DNA from: Candidatus Spyradenecus faecavium
GTDB taxonomy: Bacteria > Verrucomicrobiota > Kiritimatiellia > RFP12 > DVOR01
Assembly (NCBI GenBank): GCA_018713405.1
Contig: DVOR01000247.1
Span: forward strand, 1-12,374
DNA length: 12,374 bases
Reading direction: 5' to 3'
Position numbers and translations under genes: made by a program. A model generated the notes under the pieces. It searched no databases. It saw only the letters and a list, made by a program, of their open reading frames with translations, and was not told where the DNA came from. Below, piece by piece: positions 8,128 through 12,374 of this stretch. Each line of letters opens with the position of its first letter. The stretch's first letter is position 1.

Positions 8128-8217
8128 CGCAGAAGCGCAAGGGCTGGGCACGTTAGTGAGGCCCGAAGGGCCGAACGGTGAAGTGCCCAGGCCCCTGTGC
8201 CCCTTTGCGTCTTCGCG
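8128..8217. repeat. Long imperfect palindrome after the macro gene
   Basis: A 90-nt segment folds back on itself in nested blocks: GAAG then CGCAA (8132-8140) with TTGCG (8205-8209) and CTTC (8211-8214); CTGGGCAC (8144-8151) with GTGCCCAG (8183-8190); and an inner hairpin GGCCC-GAA-GGGCC (8160-8172). Small bulges and one 10-nt internal loop interrupt the pairing. It has no U-run and no start codon in context. REP-like extragenic palindrome or a transcript-end stabiliser are both possible. Confidence 0.55.
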
Positions 8218-8251
8218 GAAAAACGCGCCACCTTTCCGAGCCCCTTAAAAT

Positions 8252-8280
8252 GTCGCCCGCCGGGCGACCTTTTCTTTCTT
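8252..8280 (+). terminator. Intrinsic terminator of the GH84-macro transcript
   Basis: A perfect stem GTCGCCC (8252-8258) with GGGCGAC (8262-8268) around a 3-nt loop is followed by a T-rich tail (CTTTTCTTTCTT). It sits 147 nt after the macro stop and ends about 50 nt before the vWA start, separating the two genes transcriptionally. Confidence 0.75.
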
Positions 8281-8306
8281 GCGATGTCGTATCCTATGGC
8301 CATCTT

Positions 8307-8324
8307 GTTTGACAAACCAAGGAG
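8307..8324 (+). promoter_or_regulatory. Short inverted repeat and ribosome binding site before the vWA gene
   Basis: GTTTG-A-CAAAC (8307-8317) is a perfect 11-nt inverted repeat directly before AAGGAG (8319-8324), which lies 6 nt from the vWA start codon. The repeat could be an operator or chance. No convincing -35/-10 pair is seen between the terminator and the gene; TATCCT at 8290-8295 is a weak -10 candidate. The TTGACA at 8309-8314 is too close to the start codon to be a useful -35. Confidence 0.35.
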
Positions 8325-8330
8325 ATCGAC

Positions 8331-8984
8331 ATGAAGAAAGACCTGAGCGAAATCGTTTTCATCCTCGACCGCAGCGGCTCGATGAGCGGGCTCGAGGCCG
8401 ACACCATCGGCGGCTACAACGCCCTGCTCGCGAAGCAGCGCGGCGAACCCGGCGAGGCGCGCCTCTCAACCGTGCTCTTCAACCACGACACCGAGGTACT
8501 CCACGACCGCGTGGACATCCGCGCCGTCGCCCCCCTGACCGACCGCGACTACCGCGTCGGCGGCAGCACGGCCCTCCTCGACGCCATCGGCGGCGCCATC
8601 GACCACATCGGGCGCATCCACAAGCACGCCCGCCCCGAGGACCGCCCCGCGCACACCCTCATCGTCATCGCCACCGACGGCATGGAGAACGCCAGCCACC
8701 GTTACTCCGGCCGCGAGATCAAGAAGATGATCGAGCGCCAGCGCGACAAATACGGCTGGGAATTCCTCTTCCTCGGCGCCAACGTCGACGCCTTCGCCGA
8801 CGCCGAACGCCTCGGCATCGACCGCGACCACGCCACCAACTACCACGCCGACAGCGTGGGCGTGCAGGCCTGCTACTGCGCAATCGCGGAATCCGTCTCC
8901 GAGGTCCGCAGCGGCCGCCGTCTGGACAAATCGTGGAAGCGGGAGGTCGAGGGCGACTTCGAGCGGCGCAAACCCCGCCGCTGA
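8331..8984 (+). CDS. Stand-alone vWA-domain protein with intact MIDAS
   Basis: 217-residue cytoplasmic von Willebrand factor A domain protein. The metal-ion-dependent adhesion site is complete: DRSGS gives Asp13, Ser15 and Ser17 after strand EIVFILD; GGSTALLDA gives Thr80; IVIATDGMEN gives Asp116. Alternating strands and helices follow to about residue 155, with WEFLFLGANVDAF as a late strand. The C-terminal tail (about 190-217) is strongly basic, ending ERRKPRR, which could contact nucleic acid or a partner. No signal peptide or membrane segment is seen. The domain type binds protein ligands through Mg2+; no enzymatic activity is expected. It lies downstream of the macro-XRE gene on the same strand but behind a terminator, so it may be a partner with its own control. 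The specific function is unknown. Confidence 0.88.
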   Translation: MKKDLSEIVFILDRSGSMSGLEADTIGGYNALLAKQRGEPGEARLSTVLFNHDTEVLHDRVDIRAVAPLTDRDYRVGGSTALLDAIGGAIDHIGRIHKHARPEDRPAHTLIVIATDGMENASHRYSGREIKKMIERQRDKYGWEFLFLGANVDAFADAERLGIDRDHATNYHADSVGVQACYCAIAESVSEVRSGRRLDKSWKREVEGDFERRKPRR

Positions 8985-9023
8985 GCGGGGTGGGGCACCC
9001 TGTAGGAGAAAAAAGATAAAGCC

Positions 9024-9060
9024 GGCGGCGGGGAACCCAACCACTCCCCGCCGCCCTTTT
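9024..9060 (+). terminator. Intrinsic terminator of the vWA gene
   Basis: An 11-bp perfect stem GGCGGCGGGGA (9024-9034) with TCCCCGCCGCC (9045-9055) around a 10-nt loop is followed by CTTTT. An A-rich stretch precedes it (9008-9020), so it could act weakly on the other strand too. It lies 40 nt after the vWA stop. A smaller hairpin ACCCCGC/GCGGGGT (8972-8991) straddles the stop codon itself. Confidence 0.75.
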
Positions 9061-9093
9061 CGCGCGACGCGACCGGGCGACGTAAGAGGGAAA

Positions 9094-9119
9094 CCGCAGA
9101 TTCCGCAGATTAGGGCAGA
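9094..9119. repeat. CCGCAGATT direct repeat
   Basis: Two perfect adjacent copies of CCGCAGATT (9094-9102 and 9103-9111) are followed by a degenerate third copy containing GCAGATT. This is the first of three unrelated 9-nt tandem repeats in the non-coding stretch 9061-9480. No reading frame here looks coding. Confidence 0.6.
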
Positions 9120-9124
9120 TTTGT

Positions 9125-9142
9125 GGCGTGCTACCGCACGCC
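9125..9142. repeat. Perfect hairpin GGCGTGC/GCACGCC
   Basis: A 7-bp perfect stem with a TACC loop sits directly in front of the GTCCTATTG repeat. There is no T-run on either side, so it is not a standard terminator. Confidence 0.5.
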
Positions 9143-9178
9143 GTCCTATTTGTCCCATTGGTCCTATTGGTCCTACCC
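9143..9178. repeat. Four-copy 9-nt tandem repeat, consensus GTCCTATTG
   Basis: Four consecutive 9-nt units start at 9143, 9152, 9161 and 9170. The first three match the consensus with at most one difference each; the last diverges in its final three bases. The unit keeps frame, so any translated frame gives a simple tripeptide repeat, which explains the low-complexity open frames here. Confidence 0.65.
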
Positions 9179-9218
9179 TGCTGTCGAGAGCGTCTTTGTG
9201 GAAAAGAGCCCCACCCGT

Positions 9219-9271
9219 CGCCCCGCAGGGGCGCCCTGCATCTCCTGCATTTCCTGCATCTCCTGCACGCC
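9219..9271. repeat. Hairpin followed by a four-copy 9-nt tandem repeat, consensus CTGCATCTC
   Basis: CGCCCC-GCA-GGGGCG (9219-9233) is a 6-bp hairpin. Two bases later four 9-nt units begin at 9236, 9245, 9254 and 9263. Units 1 and 3 are identical, unit 2 differs by one base, and unit 4 is degenerate in its last four bases. The hairpin-then-9-nt-repeat order is the same as at 9125-9178, with different sequences. Confidence 0.6.
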
Positions 9272-9278
9272 CCGGGGT

Positions 9279-9297
9279 GTGGGGGCTTGGCCCCCAC
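9279..9297. repeat. Perfect hairpin GTGGGGGC/GCCCCCAC
   Basis: An 8-bp perfect stem with a 3-nt loop (TTG). It has no T-run and is part of the hairpin-rich non-coding block between the vWA gene and the restriction-like locus. Confidence 0.5.
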
Positions 9298-9332
9298 CGC
9301 CGCCAACCAAGCCTCCAAACTTCCAAGCTTCC

Positions 9333-9360
9333 GGAATGGGCCGCCTTGGCGGCCCATTCC
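9333..9360. repeat. 28-nt near-perfect palindrome
   Basis: GGAATGGGCCGCC (9333-9345) and GGCGGCCCATTCC (9348-9360) are exact reverse complements separated by only TT. The sequence after it on the plus strand is AAATAAGTC, so terminator function is not supported on that strand. It could be a protein-binding palindrome, a REP-type element or a recombination scar. Confidence 0.6.
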
Positions 9361-9382
9361 AAATAAGTCATTGTTCATTTCC

Positions 9383-9465
9383 GAAACCCTTAAGGGTCTG
9401 GCCCAAAACCCTTAGGGTTTCACCTCAAAACCCTTAGGGTTTCGCCACCGACCCTTTAGGGATTC
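9383..9465. repeat. Four phased copies of the palindrome AAACCCTTAGGGTTT
   Basis: Four palindromes are centred near 9390, 9413, 9435 and 9456, a spacing of 21.5-22.5 bp. Copies 2 and 3 are the identical perfect 15-mer AAACCCTTAGGGTTT (9406-9420 and 9428-9442). Copy 1 (GAAACCCTTAAGGGTCT) and copy 4 (GACCCTTTAGGGATTC) are variants with a conserved ACCCTT/AGGG core. The interval is close to two helical turns, so all copies face the same side of the DNA. They lie about 40 bp before the probable promoter of the restriction-like locus. Confidence 0.7.
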
Positions 9466-9498
9466 GAAGAGGGGGAGCGTGCAAAGGTGGGGCGGGTG

Positions 9499-9510
9499 TG
9501 CTATTCTAAT
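9499..9510 (+). promoter_or_regulatory. Possible extended -10 promoter of the restriction-like locus
   Basis: TGC-TATTCT (9499-9507) is an extended -10 motif; the overlapping TCTAAT (9505-9510) is a second candidate. No good -35 box is present, as is common for extended -10 promoters. Transcription would begin near 9514, giving a 190-nt leader before the first start codon at 9706. Confidence 0.4.
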
Positions 9511-9512
9511 GG

Positions 9513-9704
9513 CACGTTGCGGGAGAGCCGCGATACCACTGCGCTTTGCGCAAACAAGGTTGCTTACGGGAAACGTAGGAAATTTCATCGGTTGAGCAAC
9601 GTGTTTGGCGAGGCGTGCCGTTATCGGCACGTCTTCTTTGCACGTGTTCAACCGAAGGTTTCCTACGACCGCCCGTAAGCACGTCAAGGAAGGCGTGCTT
9701 TTTT
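9513..9704 (+). ncRNA. Highly structured leader RNA or small RNA before the methyltransferase genes
   Basis: No plausible protein is encoded here; the segment is dense in paired arms. Two small hairpins come first: GCGG-GAGAG-CCGC (9519-9531) and TGCGC-TTT-GCGCA (9540-9552). A 121-nt rod follows (9561-9681). P1 is TGCTTACGGG with CCCGTAAGCA (9672-9681), 10 bp. P2 is CGTAGGAAA (9574-9582) with TTTCCTACG (9659-9667), 9 bp plus G-U pairs. P3 is CGGTTGA (9589-9595) with TCAACCG (9648-9654). A short ACGTG/CACGT helix (9599-9603, 9641-9645) comes next. P4 is CGTGCCG-TTAT-CGGCACG (9614-9631), extendable by AGG/TCT. The nested order of five helices is unlikely by chance. It ends in a terminator that competes with P1. 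It matches no RNA class I recognise; it could be a riboswitch-like attenuator, a protein-binding leader or an independent small RNA. Confidence 0.65.
9677..9704 (+). terminator. Intrinsic terminator overlapping the leader rod, directly before the start codon
   Basis: AAGCACG (9677-9683) pairs with CGTGCTT (9694-9700) around a 10-nt loop, followed by TTTT (9701-9704) and then A-ATG. Its 5' arm shares 9677-9681 with the 3' strand of P1 of the leader rod, so the two helices cannot both form completely. The loop holds AAGGAAGG (9686-9693), the only ribosome-binding-like sequence for the gene starting at 9706, 12 nt away. P1 closed would mean read-through with an open binding site; P1 open would mean termination (inference). 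Confidence 0.6.
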
Positions 9705-9705
9705 A

Positions 9706-10470
9706 ATGGCGAAGGCCAAAGAAACGGAACAGAAGTTGATCAAGTCCCGCAAACGTGTGCGGGACCACGGGGAGGTCTTCACCCCCGATTGGCTCGTCCG
9801 CGACATGTGCGACCTGGTGGCCGCCCAATGCGCCGATGTCGGCACCCGCTTCCTGGAGCCCGCCTGCGGCGATGGCAACTTCCTGGTCGAGATTCTCCGC
9901 CGCAAGCTCGCCGCCGCTCGTGCCCTGGTCGGCGGTCGTACGGACACCGCCCGCTTCCGCCGCGAGGCCTTCCGCGCCCTCACCTCCCTCTACGGCATCG
10001 ACATCCTCCCCGACAACGTCTCCGCCTGCCGCGCCAACCTCCTGCGCACGTGGGCCGCCGCCCACAACGCCAAGCTCCGCCGCGGTGCGCGTTGGGCCGG
10101 GTGCGAGCAGTCCGCGCGGTTCGTCTTGGAATGGAACATCCTCCACGGCAACACCCTGAAGCCGGACGGCTCGGAGGAGACCCCCGCCGTCGTCTTCGTG
10201 GAGTGGCAGTGGACGGATGACGTCGTGTGCGGGACCGAGGAACGCCTCTCCGCGTTGCTCCAAGAGGCCGACGCCGATTCCCTCTTTTCCGTCCGCGACT
10301 GCGGCAACGTCATCGGCCCCTTGCCCTATTGGATGCTTGGCGGGGAGCTCCCCGCCCCTGAGCGATCCGCCCCTGCCGAGCCGCCCATGCCGCCCAAACT
10401 GCGCCGCTTCGAGGGTGGGATGGCGGAAATCCGTGCCGACCAGTCTCTTCAATTTCTACTCGCTCTGTAA
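9706..10470 (+). CDS. Small N6-adenine methyltransferase-like protein lacking the NPPY motif
   Basis: 254-residue protein with the N-terminal half of an adenine DNA methyltransferase. It shows motif X (HGEVFTPDWLVRDMCDLV, 21-38), SAM-binding motif I (FLEPACGDGNFLVEIL, 49-64), motif II (LYGIDILPDNV, 95-105) and a motif III-like NILHGNTL (144-151). The catalytic motif IV (N/D-PPY/F) is absent. In its place is FVEWQWTDDVV, then a C-terminal region rich in Pro and Ala with no known fold. It should bind SAM but probably cannot methylate alone. The second methyltransferase starts 11 nt after its stop, so it may be a subunit or regulator of that enzyme, or a degenerate paralogue. I recall proteins of this shape annotated as restriction endonuclease subunit M next to Eco57I-type enzymes; that is memory, not a search. 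The start is the ATG right after the leader terminator. Confidence 0.8.
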   Translation: MAKAKETEQKLIKSRKRVRDHGEVFTPDWLVRDMCDLVAAQCADVGTRFLEPACGDGNFLVEILRRKLAAARALVGGRTDTARFRREAFRALTSLYGIDILPDNVSACRANLLRTWAAAHNAKLRRGARWAGCEQSARFVLEWNILHGNTLKPDGSEETPAVVFVEWQWTDDVVCGTEERLSALLQEADADSLFSVRDCGNVIGPLPYWMLGGELPAPERSAPAEPPMPPKLRRFEGGMAEIRADQSLQFLLAL

Positions 10471-10481
10471 GGAGAACCCCC

Positions 10482-11990
10482 ATGGAACAACCCGAGACGA
10501 AGCGCAATCCGGATGTGTTGGAGTGTCTGGCCAACCTCTCGAACGACGAGGTCTTCACGCCCCCGCGCGTGGCCAACGCCATGCTCGACCTGTTGCCGCA
10601 GGACCTTTTCCGCGACCCCAAGGCGACCTTCCTCGACCCCTGCTGCAAGAGCGGCGTCTTCCTCCGCGAAATCGCCAAGCGTCTCATTGTGGGCTTGGAA
10701 CCGGTCTTCCCCGACTTGCAGAAACGCCTCGACCACATCTTCCAGAAACAACTCTTCGGCTTCGCCATCACGGGGTTGACCGCCTTTGTCGCCCGCCGCA
10801 CGGTCTACTGCACCAAGTTCGCCGACGGCGACTACGCCATCTCGCACTTTGACACCCCCGAGGGCAACATCCTCCTGCCCCCCGCTGAACATGTGTGGAA
10901 AGGTGAGCGTTGCAAAATCTGTGGAGCCTCCTACGAGGTCTTCGAGGACCGCACCGAGTCTCACGCTTACGCGTTCATCCACGGCATCAACCCAGAAACG
11001 GTCTTTGACATGAAGTTCGACGTTATCATTGGCAACCCGCCCTATCAATTGGACGACAGTAGCGATAGCGCAAGTGCGACCCCAATCTACAATCTATTCG
11101 TGGAGAAAGCGATAGCGCTTAATCCTAAGCATGTTGTCATGATTATCCCTGCCAGATGGTTCACAGGGGGCAAAGGTCTTGCTGACTTTCGCGATATGAT
11201 GTTTCATGATGAACGGCTGGCGACTATCGTCGACTACTTTGATTCCAAGCTTTGCTTTGGCAGGGAAGTGGACATCTCCGGTGGGATTTGTTACTTCCAT
11301 TGGCAACACAACCACACGGGTCCATGCGTGTTCCGAAATGTGACCAACAATGGAATCTCCGAGACGACTCGTCCATTATTGGAAGTGGGTGTGGATGGCT
11401 TTATCCGCTTCAATAAAGCGCTCTCAATTATTCGCAAGGTTCGCGAGAGAAGAGAACATTCATTTAGTCTGCTAGTAAGTGAAAGGCGTCCTTTTGGGTT
11501 GACTACTCAGGTTTTGGGGCACGTGACCAAAGAAAGACAAGACGTAAGGATTTACGTCAGTAAGAACGTAACCTCAGAGAAGCGTTATATTGCTCGTGCT
11601 GATGTCCCGGAGAGGCAGTCATGGGTTGACCGTTGGAAGGTCTTGTGTGGACGAGCGTATGGGGAACGAGACGCGTTTCCTTATTTTGCGCTGGGAAAAC
11701 CCTTTTTGGCAGAACCAAAATCGTGCTGCTCTGAAACCTATATCGTTCTTGGCGTGTACAATGACCGTACAAAAGCTGAGAATGTGATGAGCTATGTCCG
11801 AACGCGTTTCTTCCGATTCTTGGTGTTGCTTCTAAAGAACACGCAAGACGCCCCTCGCCGAGTCTACAAGCTTGTGCCGATGCAGGACTTCAGCAAGGCG
11901 TGGACGGACGCGGAGCTGTACGCGAAGTATGGGCTGACGGATGAGGAGATTGCGTTCATTGAGAGCATGGTGAAGCCAATGGAGGTGTGA
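10482..11990 (+). CDS. Eco57I-class adenine DNA methyltransferase of a restriction-modification locus
   Basis: 502-residue N6-adenine methyltransferase that would mark host DNA with SAM. Motif X is NDEVFTPPRVANAMLDLLP (21-39), motif I FLDPCCKSGVFLREI (50-64), then LFGFAITGLT as motif II region and the catalytic motif IV VIIGNPPYQLDD with Asn185-Tyr188. CKIC (144-147) in the insert before it looks like half a zinc knuckle. After motif IV come IYNLFVEKAIALNP, VVMIIPARWFTGGKGL and FDSKLCFGREVDISGGICYF, typical of the Eco57I group, and then a target-recognition region to about residue 460. No nuclease domain is seen, so cleavage must come from another subunit. GAGC/TAAGGAG-type binding site GGAG is at 10471-10474, 7 nt before the ATG. 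The next gene starts 1 nt after its stop. The codons for about 187-457 are far less GC-rich than the rest of the gene. Confidence 0.9.
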   Translation: MEQPETKRNPDVLECLANLSNDEVFTPPRVANAMLDLLPQDLFRDPKATFLDPCCKSGVFLREIAKRLIVGLEPVFPDLQKRLDHIFQKQLFGFAITGLTAFVARRTVYCTKFADGDYAISHFDTPEGNILLPPAEHVWKGERCKICGASYEVFEDRTESHAYAFIHGINPETVFDMKFDVIIGNPPYQLDDSSDSASATPIYNLFVEKAIALNPKHVVMIIPARWFTGGKGLADFRDMMFHDERLATIVDYFDSKLCFGREVDISGGICYFHWQHNHTGPCVFRNVTNNGISETTRPLLEVGVDGFIRFNKALSIIRKVRERREHSFSLLVSERRPFGLTTQVLGHVTKERQDVRIYVSKNVTSEKRYIARADVPERQSWVDRWKVLCGRAYGERDAFPYFALGKPFLAEPKSCCSETYIVLGVYNDRTKAENVMSYVRTRFFRFLVLLLKNTQDAPRRVYKLVPMQDFSKAWTDAELYAKYGLTDEEIAFIESMVKPMEV

Positions 11991-11991
11991 G

Positions 11992-12374
11992 ATGGCGAAG
12001 GCGTTTGTGCTTGAGGGGCGGGCCGCGGTGCGGCCGATGATTTATGCCTACACGCTGAAGGCGGAGGGTTATGGGGATCTGCTGAAGGTGGGCTACACGG
12101 AGCGCGACGTGGAGACGCGCGTGCGGGAGCAGGTGGCGAACATCAAGCTCCCCTTCGCCATCCACAAAATCGTCCTGCGGGAGTCTGCGATGCGGCGGGA
12201 TGGATCGACCTTCGACGACCACGCGGTACACCGTCTGCTGAAGCGGCACGGGGTGAAGCGTCCGGACGGGGAGTGGTTCCGGTGCGGGGTGGATGTGGTT
12301 CGGGCGGCCATCGCGGCGGTGCGGAACCGGACGGATTATGCGGTGGCACGGACGCGGGACTTTGGGATGCGCCC
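11992..12374 (+). CDS. GIY-YIG (T5orf172-type) domain protein, N-terminal part, probably fused to a helicase
   Basis: The first 127 codons are in the window and the frame is open at the right edge. ATG 11992 has GGAGGTG (11981-11987) just upstream, overlapping the end of the methyltransferase gene, so the genes are cotranscribed. Residues about 14-100 look like the T5orf172 branch of GIY-YIG nucleases: MIYAYTLKAEGYGDLLKVGYT supplies the GIY-like and YIG-like strands (split here as MIYAYT and LLKVGYT), then RDVETRVREQ with the family arginine, a helix FDDHAVHRLLKRHG, and GEWF with the usual acidic residue. The last visible residues, ARTRDFGMRP, resemble the lead-in to a superfamily 2 helicase Q motif in similar proteins I recall. 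The helicase is inference. It would supply the nuclease and translocase side of the locus. Confidence 0.75.
   Translation, partial: MAKAFVLEGRAAVRPMIYAYTLKAEGYGDLLKVGYTERDVETRVREQVANIKLPFAIHKIVLRESAMRRDGSTFDDHAVHRLLKRHGVKRPDGEWFRCGVDVVRAAIAAVRNRTDYAVARTRDFGMR

Noticed and set aside
8309..8314. Perfect TTGACA as a -35 box for the vWA gene
   Set aside because: A matching -10 would fall inside the coding sequence after the start codon, where no suitable hexamer exists.
7014..8315. 433-codon minus-strand frame opposite the macro-XRE gene
   Set aside because: Same shadow effect; it runs through the terminator and palindrome and has no recognisable domain.
9121..9437. Short plus-strand open frames across the repeat block
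   Set aside because: They are made of tripeptide repeats created by the 9-nt tandem units, overlap one another in all three frames and lack ribosome binding sites.
9383..9465. CRISPR array
   Set aside because: Repeats are 15 nt palindromes with gaps of about 7 nt, far too short for spacers, and no cas genes are present.
9383..9465. Telomere-like CCCTTA repeats
   Set aside because: The units are palindromic and alternate orientation within each copy, unlike head-to-tail telomeric repeats, and the locus is embedded among bacterial genes.
9519..9658. Glycine riboswitch, suggested by GCGGGAGAG and ACCGAAGG
   Set aside because: The two strings are not at aptamer spacing, the CUCUCAGG element is missing and ACCGAAGG is mostly part of a different helix.
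9487..9678. 63-codon frame through the leader RNA
   Set aside because: The sequence is explained by long paired arms; no binding site precedes the start and no domain is visible.
9561..9681. Integron attC site
   Set aside because: Size and hairpin shape fit, but the ends lack the RYYYAAC and GTTRRRY core sites and there is no integrase or cassette layout.
9513..9704. Retron msr-msd RNA
   Set aside because: A long hairpin beside a defence locus is suggestive, but no reverse transcriptase is encoded nearby in the window.

Overview
The window reads as a chromosomal segment of a high-GC, Gram-negative-type, fermentative bacterium that uses host or biofilm glycans. The support is a peptide-binding lipoprotein with a lipobox, a secreted GH84 hexosaminidase, acetate kinase and an ordinary sigma70-type promoter. 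Lineage cannot be fixed from sequence alone. A Verrucomicrobiota/Kiritimatiellota or Planctomycetota-like gut organism would fit, as a guess. The high GC gives long open frames on the strand opposite almost every gene; these are shadows.

Layout. (1) 1-4993, minus strand: a tight operon read leftward from a clear promoter at 5031-5059: acetate kinase (ackA), a GT4-like glycosyltransferase, a TadA-like deaminase, a YejA/OppA-type peptide-binding lipoprotein, and the first codons of a further gene. Junctions are 4-nt overlaps, a 1-nt gap and an 18-nt gap. (2) 4994-5253: divergent intergenic region with very G-rich, quadruplex-type tracts. (3) 5254-8105, plus strand: secreted GH84 beta-N-acetylglucosaminidase, then, 20 nt later, a macro-domain protein with a C-terminal XRE-like helical domain. 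A long imperfect palindrome and an intrinsic terminator (8252-8280) follow. (4) 8331-8984: a small vWA-domain protein with an intact MIDAS and its own terminator (9024-9060). (5) 9061-9480: non-coding, packed with hairpins, three unrelated 9-nt tandem repeats and four near-identical palindromes about 22 bp apart. (6) 9499-12374: a restriction-modification-like locus. A 190-nt leader forms a long rod-like hairpin whose closing stem competes with an intrinsic terminator directly before the first start codon. The genes are a small methyltransferase-like protein without the NPPY catalytic motif, a full Eco57I-class adenine methyltransferase, and the N-terminus of a GIY-YIG (T5orf172-type) protein that probably continues into a helicase.

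How parts may work together. The left operon mixes acetate/ATP metabolism, tRNA wobble editing, glycosyl transfer and peptide uptake, so it looks like a housekeeping transcript rather than one pathway. GH84 would release GlcNAc in the periplasm or outside. The macro-XRE and vWA genes may form an ADP-ribose-linked regulatory or stress module (inference). The right-hand locus is a candidate defence system whose expression seems to be gated by a structured RNA leader, and whose methyltransferase carries a low-GC segment over its target-recognition half, as if that half had been exchanged. The leader and its competing terminator are the strongest candidate for something undescribed here.
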